Below are positions 43,538 to 52,143 of a stretch of 64,000 bases of DNA, piece by piece. A program made the position numbers and the translations under genes. Each line of letters begins with the position of its first letter. Position 1 is the stretch's first letter. Origin of the DNA: Nocardioides mangrovicus (GTDB taxonomy: Bacteria > Actinomycetota > Actinomycetes > Propionibacteriales > Nocardioidaceae); NCBI RefSeq assembly GCF_003674065.1, contig NZ_RDBE01000006.1, positions 124,001-188,000 on the forward strand, written 5' to 3'. Below the pieces are notes generated by a model. That model ran no database searches, was not told where the DNA came from, and saw nothing but the letters and a program-made list of their open reading frames with translations.

Positions 43538-44605
43538 TCAGCCGGTGCGGCCGCGCAGGTCGGCCACCGTCATGACCATCCGCTCGAGCGCGTAGGAGGC
43601 GTCGGCGGCCTGCCCCTTGACGTCGGCGTCGGCCACCGCGACCGCTCGCACCGCGAGGGCGAGGGCGTCGGGGTGCCACTCCCGTAGCTGGGCGCGCACC
43701 GACTTCAGCTTCCAGTCCGGCATCCCGACGCTGCGGGCCAGGTCGGCGTCGCGGGTGCCGGAGGCGGCACTGCCGACCTTCACCAGCTGCCGCAGGCTGT
43801 TGGAGACCGCACTGGTCACCAGCACCGGCGCGAGCCCGGTGGACAGACCCCACCGCAGCTCGGCCAGGGCCTCGGCGCGTCGACCGCCCACCGTGAGGTC
43901 GGCGATGTCGAACGAGCGCGCCTCGGCCCGGCCCCCGAAGTACTGCTTGACCAGGTCGGAGCCGATGACCGTGCCGCGACCACCCGAGCCGGAGCCGAGC
44001 GCCGCGGCATCGGAGGCGAGCTGGTGACAGGCCGAGGCGAGGCCTCGCAGGTCCTGCCCCACGGCCGCCACCAGCGCGGACGCCGCGTCGGGCTCGATGC
44101 GTGCGTTGAGCGCCCGCAGCTCCGAGACGACGAAGCGCGGGTACTCACTGGGCTTGGGCGAGGTGGTGCGCTCCTCGCGGACACCGTCGACCTTGCGCAG
44201 CTTGGTGAGCAGTCCGCTGCCCCGCTGACCACCGGAGTGCACCAGCACGAGGGCGACGTCCTCGGCCGGCGCCGCGGCGTAGGCGAGGATGCCGCCCGTC
44301 GACTCCTCGGGCAGGTCCTCGAGCCGCCGGACCACCACGCACCGGGTGCTGGAGAACAGCGACGGGGCGCTCAGCTCTCCCAGCGTGGCCAGGCTGAGCT
44401 GGTCGGCGGTGGTCTCGCTGAACTCGGCCTCGGCGTCGAGCGCGCGCACGGCGGTCCGCACCCGGCCGATGGTCCGCTCGGCGAGGAACTCCTCGGGTCC
44501 CGAGACCAGCAGCACCCCGCCCAGCCCAGCCGCACCGTCGTCCGCCACGCCCACGACCCTCTCACGCAGCGCCGACACCGGACGCCCGCAGCCGGCGGTG
44601 ATCAC
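43538..44605 (-). CDS. holA: DNA polymerase III subunit delta
   Basis: A 355-aa clamp-loader subunit. LLVSGPEEFLAERTIGRVRTAV at the N-terminus, then the AAA+-like and collar domains (LVKQYFGGRAEARSFDIAD, MPDWKLKSVRAQLREW, LERMVMTVADLRG). Length is normal. GTG 44605 overlaps the comEC stop by GTGA. It is the end of the comEA-comEC-holA operon. Confidence 0.9.
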   Translation of the reverse strand: MITAGCGRPVSALRERVVGVADDGAAGLGGVLLVSGPEEFLAERTIGRVRTAVRALDAEAEFSETTADQLSLATLGELSAPSLFSSTRCVVVRRLEDLPEESTGGILAYAAAPAEDVALVLVHSGGQRGSGLLTKLRKVDGVREERTTSPKPSEYPRFVVSELRALNARIEPDAASALVAAVGQDLRGLASACHQLASDAAALGSGSGGRGTVIGSDLVKQYFGGRAEARSFDIADLTVGGRRAEALAELRWGLSTGLAPVLVTSAVSNSLRQLVKVGSAASGTRDADLARSVGMPDWKLKSVRAQLREWHPDALALAVRAVAVADADVKGQAADASYALERMVMTVADLRGRTG

Positions 44606-46962
44606 CCCACCCCGCCCGGGGGCGGCCGGACCGCCGGCATCCGGTGGGCGGTGCCGAGCCGTCCCCCGCCGTCGACCGTGACCGCGACGTCGCCCTCGGT
44701 GTCGGTGCGCGCGACGCTCGCGCCGGCCTGAGCCAGCAGCCGCAGCGTCGAGGGAGCGGGATGGCCGTAGACGTTGCGGACCCCGACCGAGATGACCGCC
44801 AGCCGCGGGCGCAGCGCGCGGACCAGGTCGGGGTCCTGCTTCGCCGAGCCGTGGTGGGCGACCTTGAGCACGTCGACCCGCAGTCCGGGGACGACCTGGG
44901 CCAGCCGCTCCTGCGACCAGGGCTCCTGGTCGCCGGTCAGCAAGATGGTGATGCCCCGGGTCCTCACCAGCATCGCGATGCTGGCGTCGTTGGGTGGGGA
45001 GTCGGAGTCGTCCGGTGGTGGACCGCTCGGGGCCAGGACCTGCCAGGTCAGCGCGCCGAGGTGCACCTTCTCCCCCACCTGCACGACGCGCGAGGCGACG
45101 CCGGCGGCCCTGGTCTCACGGACCACGTCGGCGTACTCGGCGGCGGGCTGGTCGAACGTCGTCACCTCGACCAGCCCCACCCGTCGACCGCGCAGCACTC
45201 CGGTGAGGCCGCCGACGTGGTCGGCGTGGAAGTGGGTGAGCACGACCAGCGGCACGCTGCTGACGTGGAGCCGGCGCAGGCAGTTGTCGATGAACTGCGG
45301 GTCGGGCCCGGTGTCGACGACGATCCCGACACCGTCGGCGACCCGCAGCACCAGCCCGTCACCCTGACCGACGTCGCAGGCGACCATCACCCAGTCGCCC
45401 GGTGGCCAACCGGGCGTGGGCAGGCCGCCCGGCACCACCATCGCCGCCAGCGCCACCGCGCACGTGCCCACCGTCGCGACGCGCCGGGCGAGCAGGCCGC
45501 GCATCGCCAGCGCCAGCGCGACGCACACCAGGCTGAGCACCAGCAGCGACACCGGGTCGGCCGACCAGCCCACCGCCGCCGTCGGCAGCGCCGCGCCGCG
45601 GTGGGCCACCAGGAGTAGCCACGACGCGCACCAGCCCGCCGGCACCCCCAGTGGCACCCCCAGCGGCGCCCACAGCGCCGAGAGCACCCCGCCCGCAAGA
45701 CCGAGCACCGTCGCCGGCCCCACCACCGGCGCCGCGAGCAGGTTCGCGACCACCGCCACCAGGCTCACCTGTCCTGAGAGGCTCGCGACCACCGGCGTGC
45801 AGACCAGCTGGGCGGCCAGCGGCACGGTGAACGCCTCCGCCGCCCACCGGGGCAGCCATCGGCACATCGCCTCACGCCAGCCCGGCGCCAGGTAGACGAT
45901 GCCCGTCGTGGCCAGCGCGGACAGCGCGAACCCGACCTGCTGGGCCAGCCACGGATCGACCAGCATCAGCACCAGCACGGCGACGCCGAGCGTGCGGCCC
46001 GCCCGCGTGGTGCCGCCACTGCCCATGCCGAGCAGGGCCACCGACCCCATCGCCGCCGCACGCAGCACCGACGGCTCGGGGCGGGCCAGCATGACGAACC
46101 CGACGACACCGAGCGCCCCCACGACGACCAGTCCTCGGGCCCGCACCCGAGCGGAGCGCGCCAGCAGCAACAACGCTCCGACGACCAGCGTGAGATTGGT
46201 TCCCGAGACCGCGAGCAGGTGGGTCATGCCCGTGGTCTGGAACTCGGTGCGGGTCTGCTGGGACAGGCCCGCCTCGTCGCCGTCGACGAGCGCGGGCACC
46301 AGCGCACCGGGCTGCCGCCCCGCCGGAGCGGTCGCATCGCGGACGCCGTGCCTGACCCGGTCGACCACCCGCCACCACGGCGCCGGCTCGGCGACCACCG
46401 CGGGCGGCCCGCGCGGTGTCACCAACGCGGCCAGGTCGTCCCCCCGGGCCATCCCCAGCCGCGCCGAGGACCGCAGCGTCTGCCCCCACCTGGTGCCGGC
46501 CCAGCTGCGCGGTGCGAGCACCAGCACCGGCTCGCGCAGCCCCTGCCAGCTGCGACCGCGAGCCACCAGCTGCCGCACCGATCCGCGCAGCAGCACGTAG
46601 CCGCCGAACCGACCGTCCCGGGCGGCCGGGTCGCTGGTCACCCGCAGCGTCACCTGGGCCACCGCCCGCTCCTGGGCGAGGGTGTCGACCGGCCCCCCGT
46701 GGACGGCCCCGGCGCGCAGGGCAGTGACCAGCCCGACGACCAGGGCCACGCCCAGCCAGGCCAGGTGCTCCGGCCGCGGGCCGCGGCGGACCGCGAACCA
46801 GGTCGCGGCGCCCGCCCCCAGCAACCAGCCGCTCGCCACCGTGGCGTGCGGTAGCCGCAGCGTCGCGAGGGCCGCCGCCCACGCGACCACCCCCAGCGCC
46901 ACCGCCCGCAGGTCGTGGCGCGCCCGGCTGCGAGACGACCGTGGGACCTCATCGGTGCTCAC
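44602..46962 (-). CDS. comEC: ComEC/Rec2 family DNA internalisation protein
   Basis: A 786-aa protein: N-terminal hydrophobic helices and an OB-like region, the Competence membrane domain (about residues 220-480; MTHLLAVSGTNLTLVVGAL), and a C-terminal metallo-beta-lactamase domain with LTHFHADHVGGL. It would form the channel and nuclease of DNA uptake. Coupled to comEA and holA by GTGA overlaps. Other competence genes (pili, comF) are not in the window, so competence is unproven. Confidence 0.92.
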   Translation of the reverse strand: MSTDEVPRSSRSRARHDLRAVALGVVAWAAALATLRLPHATVASGWLLGAGAATWFAVRRGPRPEHLAWLGVALVVGLVTALRAGAVHGGPVDTLAQERAVAQVTLRVTSDPAARDGRFGGYVLLRGSVRQLVARGRSWQGLREPVLVLAPRSWAGTRWGQTLRSSARLGMARGDDLAALVTPRGPPAVVAEPAPWWRVVDRVRHGVRDATAPAGRQPGALVPALVDGDEAGLSQQTRTEFQTTGMTHLLAVSGTNLTLVVGALLLLARSARVRARGLVVVGALGVVGFVMLARPEPSVLRAAAMGSVALLGMGSGGTTRAGRTLGVAVLVLMLVDPWLAQQVGFALSALATTGIVYLAPGWREAMCRWLPRWAAEAFTVPLAAQLVCTPVVASLSGQVSLVAVVANLLAAPVVGPATVLGLAGGVLSALWAPLGVPLGVPAGWCASWLLLVAHRGAALPTAAVGWSADPVSLLVLSLVCVALALAMRGLLARRVATVGTCAVALAAMVVPGGLPTPGWPPGDWVMVACDVGQGDGLVLRVADGVGIVVDTGPDPQFIDNCLRRLHVSSVPLVVLTHFHADHVGGLTGVLRGRRVGLVEVTTFDQPAAEYADVVRETRAAGVASRVVQVGEKVHLGALTWQVLAPSGPPPDDSDSPPNDASIAMLVRTRGITILLTGDQEPWSQERLAQVVPGLRVDVLKVAHHGSAKQDPDLVRALRPRLAVISVGVRNVYGHPAPSTLRLLAQAGASVARTDTEGDVAVTVDGGGRLGTAHRMPAVRPPPGGVG

Positions 46963-47969
46963 AAGGTGGCGTGCGGGGCGATGTCGGCCAGCGTCTTGTC
47001 GCCGATGCCGTCGACCTCGAGCAGCTGGTCGACGGAGGTGAAGGCGCCGTGCGCGGTGCGGTACTCCATGATCTTCTGGGCGGTGACGGGACCGACTCCC
47101 GGCAGATCCTGCAGCTGGGTGAGCGTCGCGGAGTTCAGGTTGACCAGACCGCCCTCGGGCGCGGTCGTGGCGCTCGCCATCGACGGCGCGGCCCCGGCGG
47201 CCCCCGGCACGCCGACGAGGATCTGCTCGCCGTCGACCAGCACCCGCGCCAGGTTGAGCGAGCCGGCGGCCACGCCCACCCGCAGGCCGCCCGCGCGGCT
47301 GATGGCGTCCTGCACGCGCGAGCCGGTGGGCAGCGTGACGACCCCCGGCCGACGCACCTTGCCGGCGACGTCGACCACCACGGTGCCCGCCGAGCCGCCC
47401 GCGCTGGTCGGAGCACCAGCGCCTCCCGAGGCGACGGGGCTGGCCGGTGACGCAGCACTCGAGGCGGCCGCGCCCGACCCGGTGGTAGTGGCCGTGCCGG
47501 AGGCGAACCGGGCGGCCGGGACGGTCTCGCCGTGCCCCCGGTGCAGCGTCATCCAGCCGGTGAGGAGGAGCACCACGGCCAGCACCGCCGCGAGCAGCGT
47601 GAGGTGGTGTCCCTGCAGCGAGACGCGACCGCGCCAGGCCGAGGGGACCCGCTCCCCCACCCAGTCCGGCACCCAGTCGGGCACCACCTCGGCCGAGCCG
47701 TCGCTCGTGCCGCGGCGTGGCACGGCGTGACGCCCCGGGGCCCGCACCGGCGCCGGGGACTGCGGGAGCGGACGACCGTGCGGGGCGTAGAGCACGTCGC
47801 GGTGCGCGTCGAGCCCGGCCGGTGGGCCGGCCGAGACCGGCTCGGGCTCCTCGAAGAAGGGCGTGGTCTCCTTCGCCCGGCTCCCCCGCAGTCCGGCGAG
47901 CTCGGCCTCGAGCAGCTGGAGCCGGCGTCGGGCGGCGACGGCGGCCTCGTCTCGTTCTCTCCTGCGCAT
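46959..47969 (-). CDS. comEA: ComEA-like helix-hairpin-helix DNA receptor
   Basis: A 336-aa protein: charged cytosolic N-terminus (residues 1-125), one transmembrane helix (LTLLAAVLAVVLLLTG), an Ala/Ser/Gly-rich spacer, SLBB domain (VVVDVAGKVRRPGVVTLPTGSRV) and C-terminal HhH pair (LNSATLTQLQDLPGVGPVTAQKI, LLEVDGIGDKTLADI). The long N-terminal segment is larger than in Bacillus ComEA. First gene of the comEA-comEC-holA operon. Confidence 0.9.
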   Translation of the reverse strand: MRRRERDEAAVAARRRLQLLEAELAGLRGSRAKETTPFFEEPEPVSAGPPAGLDAHRDVLYAPHGRPLPQSPAPVRAPGRHAVPRRGTSDGSAEVVPDWVPDWVGERVPSAWRGRVSLQGHHLTLLAAVLAVVLLLTGWMTLHRGHGETVPAARFASGTATTTGSGAAASSAASPASPVASGGAGAPTSAGGSAGTVVVDVAGKVRRPGVVTLPTGSRVQDAISRAGGLRVGVAAGSLNLARVLVDGEQILVGVPGAAGAAPSMASATTAPEGGLVNLNSATLTQLQDLPGVGPVTAQKIMEYRTAHGAFTSVDQLLEVDGIGDKTLADIAPHATL

Positions 47970-48069
47970 GCGATCGAACCTAGGAAGGCGGTGCGGTGAG
48001 CGACAGGGTCAGTTCGTAGCCTGTGGACAACCACCGGCGACCCTCGTCTGTGGACACGAAAGGACCTTC

Positions 48070-48714
48070 ATGCGCGTCGTCATCGCCGGTGGACACGGCC
48101 AGATCGCCCAGCACCTCGAGCGCGAGCTGCAGGCCGCCGGGCACCAGGCGGTCGGCATGGTCCGCAGGGCCGAGCAGGTCCCCGACCTGGAGGACAACGG
48201 GGCCGAGGCCGTCGTCGTCGACCTGGAGGCCACCGACGTAGCGACCCTGGCCGGCATCGTCGAGGGCGCCGGCGCCGTCGTGTTCGCCGCCGGCGGTGGC
48301 GCCGACGGCAACGCCGCCCGCAAGGAGACCGTCGACAAGGGCGCCGCGATCATGCTCGCCGACGCCGCCGAACAGGCAGGAGTGCGGCGCTACCTGATGG
48401 TCTCGGCCATGGGCACCGAGAACGCCGACCCCGACAGCGAGGATGTCTTCCAGGTCTACCTGCGCGCCAAGCAGGCCGCCGACGACGACCTGCGTCGCCG
48501 CGACCTGGATTGGACGATCGTGCGGCCAGGAAGACTGACCGACGAGCCCGGCACCGGGCTGGTGCAGGTCGGCTCGCTGGATCGAGGCGAGGTGACCCGC
48601 GAGGACGTGGCGGCGGTGCTGGTGCACTGCCTGGACCGGGTGTCGACGGTCGGCAAGACCTTCGACCTCCTCAACGGCGAGCAGGAGATCGACGAGGCGC
48701 TGCGGCGGGTGTAG
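48070..48714 (+). CDS. NAD(P)-binding Rossmann protein (atypical SDR, YwnB/YhfK-like)
   Basis: A 214-aa protein. The nucleotide motif is VVIAGGHGQIAQHL (GxxGxxG variant) at residues 3-16; RRYLMVSAMGTENAD and WTIVRPGRLTDEPG place it among atypical SDRs that lack the Tyr-Lys pair. AAAGGA lies 6 nt before the ATG. Redox or NAD(P)-sensing role possible. Its stop is followed at once by a palindromic element. Confidence 0.85.
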   Translation: MRVVIAGGHGQIAQHLERELQAAGHQAVGMVRRAEQVPDLEDNGAEAVVVDLEATDVATLAGIVEGAGAVVFAAGGGADGNAARKETVDKGAAIMLADAAEQAGVRRYLMVSAMGTENADPDSEDVFQVYLRAKQAADDDLRRRDLDWTIVRPGRLTDEPGTGLVQVGSLDRGEVTREDVAAVLVHCLDRVSTVGKTFDLLNGEQEIDEALRRV

Positions 48715-48797
48715 GTGCGCCAACTGCACACGTGCGACGTCGGCGCGCCGAATCGGCGTCGGACCGCGTGCCGGGTGCCGGGTGTGCAGTTGGCGCA
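48715..48797. repeat. Palindromic element, family A, copy 5
   Basis: TGCGCCAACTGCACAC at 48716-48731 and its complement at 48782-48797 are perfect over 16 bp; the left arm extends with GTGCG as in copy 3. It starts directly at the stop codon of the Rossmann gene. Loop about 50 nt, itself GC-rich and partly palindromic. Confidence 0.72.
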
Positions 48798-48821
48798 GAT
48801 TCGGCGGACCCGCACCCGACC

Positions 48822-48904
48822 GCCAAAACTCCACACTTGCGTGGGTTCACCGGCCGGATGACCGATATGTCCGGCACAAAACTTCGCAAGTGCGCGACTT
48901 TGGC
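48822..48904. repeat. Palindromic element, family A, copy 6
   Basis: Arms 48822-48841 and 48885-48904 match at about 15 of 20 positions, ending CACTTGCG/CGCAAGTG and GCCAAA/TTTGGC as in copies 1 and 2. A CCGGA...TCCGG dyad lies inside. Copies 5 and 6 together fill most of the 203-bp convergent gap before degV; no gene is visible. Confidence 0.65.
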
Positions 48905-48917
48905 ACGCGAGGCGGAC

Positions 48918-49790
48918 CTACACCACCGGCGCGACGGAGACCGCGACGAACCCCGGCCCCACGTGGGCGCCGAGGACCCCGCCCAGCTCGCTGACGTGCA
49001 CCGGCCGGCCCTCGAGCGCGCCCTCCAGGCGGGTCGCGAGGGACGCCGCGAGGTGCTCGGCGCGCTCGGCGGCGGCCAGGTGCGAGACGGCGACATCCAC
49101 GGTGCCGCCAGTCCCCCCGGTTCCACGGGTGCCGGCCTCGACCGCGAGGTCCTCGAGCCGGGCCAGGGCCCGCCCGGAGGTGCGGACGCGCTCGAGGGGG
49201 CCGACCCGGCCGTCCTGCAGGGCGAGGATCGGCTTGACCGCGAGCGCCGAGCCCAGCATGGCGCGGGCGGCGCCGATGCGGCCGCCGCGGCGCAGGTACT
49301 CCAAGGTGTCGACGTAGAACAGCGAGGTCGTGGCCAGCGCGCGCGAGCGGGCGGCCTCGGCGACGTCGGCGGGGGCGCCGCCGTCGGCGACCCGGGCCGC
49401 GGCGGTCATCACGGCGAAGCCCAGGCTCGGGCCGACCTGGCGGGAGTCGACCACCTCCACCGGGAGCGACGCCTCCTGGGCCGCCAGCTGGGCGGACTCG
49501 AAGGTGCCGCTGAGGTCGGCGGAGAGGTGGACCGACACCACGGCCGTCGCCCCCGACGCCGCGGCCTGCTCGTAGACCGCGCGCATCACGCGCGGCGTGG
49601 GGCGTGAGGTGCTGACCGGCACCTTCTCGCGCAGCGCCTTGGCGACGACGGCCGGCGAGGCCTCTTCGGAGCCCTCGTCGAAGGAGGTGGTGCCGATGAC
49701 CACCTGCAGCGGCACCACGACCACGCCGTGCTCGTCGGCGAAACCCTCGGGCAGCGACGCCGTCGAGTCCGTGACGAGGGCAACGGGCAT
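48918..49790 (-). CDS. DegV-family fatty-acid-binding protein
   Basis: A 290-aa DegV protein: MPVALVTDSTASLP at the N-terminus, VVPLQVVIGTTSFDEG, TSRPTPRVM, VSVHLSADLSGTFESA, VEVVDSRQVGPSLGF. Such proteins bind free fatty acids, in Firmicutes delivering them to a fatty acid kinase (FakA); no fakA is nearby here. Its C-terminal end HVSELGGVLGAHVGPGFVAV is complete. Confidence 0.88.
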   Translation of the reverse strand: MPVALVTDSTASLPEGFADEHGVVVVPLQVVIGTTSFDEGSEEASPAVVAKALREKVPVSTSRPTPRVMRAVYEQAAASGATAVVSVHLSADLSGTFESAQLAAQEASLPVEVVDSRQVGPSLGFAVMTAAARVADGGAPADVAEAARSRALATTSLFYVDTLEYLRRGGRIGAARAMLGSALAVKPILALQDGRVGPLERVRTSGRALARLEDLAVEAGTRGTGGTGGTVDVAVSHLAAAERAEHLAASLATRLEGALEGRPVHVSELGGVLGAHVGPGFVAVSVAPVV

Positions 49791-49821
49791 GTCGGCAACC
49801 TACCGACCGCGGCAACCGGCC

Positions 49822-50967
49822 TCACCCCAGCGCCAGCACCAGCTCCAGCACCCGTTCGGGGTCGTCGAGGTCGTCGCCGAAGAGCTCGCGCAGCCGGCCG
49901 ACGCGGTAGCGCACTGTCTGCGGGTGCACGTGCAGCAGCTCGGCCACCTGCTCGCGACGGCCGCGGCACAGCAGCCAGGCGCGCAGCGTCTCGCCGAGCT
50001 TGTCCGCCGTGCTCTCGCGCACCTCGGCCAGCGGGGCCAGCGCGCGGGCGCGCAGGTCGGCCAGGGCCTGACGATCGGCGGCGAGCACCAGGCGCGGCAG
50101 CTCGGCGTCGGTGTCGCCGACCACCTCGAGCGCGCGGGCGCGCAGCGCGCGCTGGTAGGAGCCGCTCACCTCGCGCCACCCCACCGTCGGGCCCACGACC
50201 GCGCGGCGCCCCTCCAGGGCGCGCAGCAGCACGGCCCGGTGGACGTCGGGCACGACCAGCACAGCAGCCTCGGGGTCGTCGACGCCGGGCAGGTCCTCCA
50301 CCGCTACCAGCGTCGCCGAGCTCAGCGCGGGCAGCACACCGCGCACCTGCGACGTCGGCAGCACCACGGCGGTCAGCGTGGTGGGCAGCGACCACTCGGC
50401 CCGTCGGGCGGCCACCTCGACGGTGGCCTCGGGGCTGCCGGCCAGGAGCTGGCGCGCCAGCCGCTCGAGCAGCCGCTGGCGCACCCGGCCCGAGTTCTCG
50501 AGCTCGTCGGCGTGACCGGCGGCGCTGGCGGCCGACAGCTGGTCGATGTAGGCGAAGACCAGCTCGGCGAAGGCGGCGACCTGCTCGGCGGGCAGCCCGG
50601 CCGCGACACCGCGCCCCGCCAGCGAACGCCACGCCACCCTCGCGCCCACCCGGTAGGCGGCGAGCAGCGCCTCCATCGACCGGCCCGAGCGCACCTCGCC
50701 CTGGCCCAGCCGGTAGGCCCCCTCGACCACGGTCTCGATGGCCTGCTGGCCCTCGGGCTCGATCCCGCGGCCGGCCAGCTCGAGGAAGCCGTCGAGGGCG
50801 AGGGCGACGGCCTGCTCGATGGTCGCGCCCATCGGGCCGGCGAACGCGTCGCGGTAGTCGGGCACCTCGGCGACGATGGCCGCCACCACCTCGGTTCCGG
50901 TGCGCCGCAGGTCACCCCGCATGGCCTCGGCCACCAGCGGTTGCAACGCCACCTCTGACTTGTTCAC
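49822..50967 (-). CDS. PucR/CdaR-type transcriptional regulator
   Basis: A 381-aa regulator with a C-terminal PucR-type helix-turn-helix (RREQVAELLHVHPQTVRYRVGRLRELFG, about residues 336-363) and a GGDEF-like degenerate middle. GTG 50967 is chosen; TTG 50976 would add three residues. Divergent from the reductase/desaturase operon. A CTTGTTC/GAACAAG dyad overlaps its start. In mycobacteria a similar regulator neighbours desaturase genes, so it probably controls unsaturated fatty acid synthesis (inference). Confidence 0.82.
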   Translation of the reverse strand: MNKSEVALQPLVAEAMRGDLRRTGTEVVAAIVAEVPDYRDAFAGPMGATIEQAVALALDGFLELAGRGIEPEGQQAIETVVEGAYRLGQGEVRSGRSMEALLAAYRVGARVAWRSLAGRGVAAGLPAEQVAAFAELVFAYIDQLSAASAAGHADELENSGRVRQRLLERLARQLLAGSPEATVEVAARRAEWSLPTTLTAVVLPTSQVRGVLPALSSATLVAVEDLPGVDDPEAAVLVVPDVHRAVLLRALEGRRAVVGPTVGWREVSGSYQRALRARALEVVGDTDAELPRLVLAADRQALADLRARALAPLAEVRESTADKLGETLRAWLLCRGRREQVAELLHVHPQTVRYRVGRLRELFGDDLDDPERVLELVLALG

Positions 50968-50977
50968 TGCGAACAAG
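50959..50977. promoter_or_regulatory. Putative operator CTTGTTC-N5-GAACAAG
   Basis: A perfect 7-bp inverted repeat spaced by 5 nt, overlapping the pucR start codon and 65 bp upstream of the divergent reductase gene. GTTCACCGTTCA follows as a possible third half-site. It is well placed for autoregulation and control of the desaturase operon. Confidence 0.55.
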
Positions 50978-51041
50978 AAACCGGGTCGAGTTCACCGTTC
51001 ATGATGATGAGTTTACCTCCGGCAGCGGTCACGATGGAGTC

Positions 51042-52133
51042 ATGGCAAGGATGCGGGTCCGCGACCGGGTCACCCGGGTCGCCGAGGCGGTCACCACGCC
51101 GCTGCTGCCCGCCGACTACCTCGACCTCTTCCACCCCCTGCGCTCCGGCGCGCCGCTGCGCGGACGCATCGAGCACGTCCAGCCCGAGACGGCCGACGCC
51201 GCCACCATCGTCATCCGCCCCGGCGCGGACTGGGCCGGCCACGTGCCCGGCCAGTACGTGCGCCTGGGCATCGACGTCGACGGCGTACGGCTGTGGCGGG
51301 CCTACTCGCTCACCCACGGCCCGCGCGCCGACGGCCGGATCTCGATCACCGTCAAGGCGGTCGCCGACGGCAAGGTCAGCCACCACCTGGTCCACGGGAT
51401 GCCGGTGGGCAGCCTGGTGCACCTGGAGCAGGCCACCGGCGACTTCGTGCTGCCCCCCGAGGGCGGCAAGCTGCTCTTCGTCACCGCCGGGTCGGGCATC
51501 ACCCCGGTCATCGGCATGCTGCGCAACCTGTTCCCGGTCACCGACGACGGCGTCGTTCGGCTCCCCCGCAGCGACGCCTTCGACATCACCGTGCTCCACG
51601 TCGCGCCGGGCGAGCCGCACTCGATCTTCGCCGCCGACCTGCGCGCCCTCGCCGCCGCCGGGGCCATCGACCTGATCGCCCGCTACGACGACGTGCACGG
51701 CGTGCTCGACGTCGAGGACCTGAGCCGCCTCGTGCCCGACCTCGACGCGCGTACCACCTTCGCCTGCGGGCCCGCCGGGCTGCTCGACGCCCTCGAGGCG
51801 CACCATTCCGGCCGCGGCTTGGAGCTGTTCACCGAGCAGTTCCGGCCCACCACCCGCGTCGTGGGCGAGGGCGGCACGGTCACCTACGCCCGCACCGGCA
51901 CCGTCGTCGAGGCCGACGGCGCCACCGCCCTGCTCGACGCCGGCGAGGCCGCCGGCGTCCTCATGCCCAGCGGATGCCGGATGGGCGTCTGCTTCGGCTG
52001 TGTCCTGCCGCTGCGGCAGGGCTCGGTCCGCGACCTCCGCAACGGGGAGGTCACCACCGCCGAACCCGGCGACGGCGTCGTGGTGCAGACCTGCATCAAC
52101 GCCGCCGCCGGTCCCTGCGAGCTCGAGATCTAG
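51042..52133 (+). CDS. Ferredoxin reductase with C-terminal 2Fe-2S domain (desaturase electron donor)
   Basis: A 363-aa three-domain electron-transfer protein: FAD domain with RAYSLTH (about 87-93), NAD(P) domain with TAGSGITPVIGML, and a plant-type 2Fe-2S domain with C312, C317, C320 and C351. It is encoded 10 bp before the desaturase, as for the Rv3230c/DesA3 pair of M. tuberculosis, so it should feed electrons from NADPH to that enzyme. Confidence 0.88.
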   Translation: MARMRVRDRVTRVAEAVTTPLLPADYLDLFHPLRSGAPLRGRIEHVQPETADAATIVIRPGADWAGHVPGQYVRLGIDVDGVRLWRAYSLTHGPRADGRISITVKAVADGKVSHHLVHGMPVGSLVHLEQATGDFVLPPEGGKLLFVTAGSGITPVIGMLRNLFPVTDDGVVRLPRSDAFDITVLHVAPGEPHSIFAADLRALAAAGAIDLIARYDDVHGVLDVEDLSRLVPDLDARTTFACGPAGLLDALEAHHSGRGLELFTEQFRPTTRVVGEGGTVTYARTGTVVEADGATALLDAGEAAGVLMPSGCRMGVCFGCVLPLRQGSVRDLRNGEVTTAEPGDGVVVQTCINAAAGPCELEI

Positions 52134-52143
52134 GAGACGACGC

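Noticed and set aside
43538-47969. Proof of natural competence from comEC/comEA
   Set aside because: These genes are widespread in actinobacteria lacking shown competence, and no pilus or other competence genes lie here.
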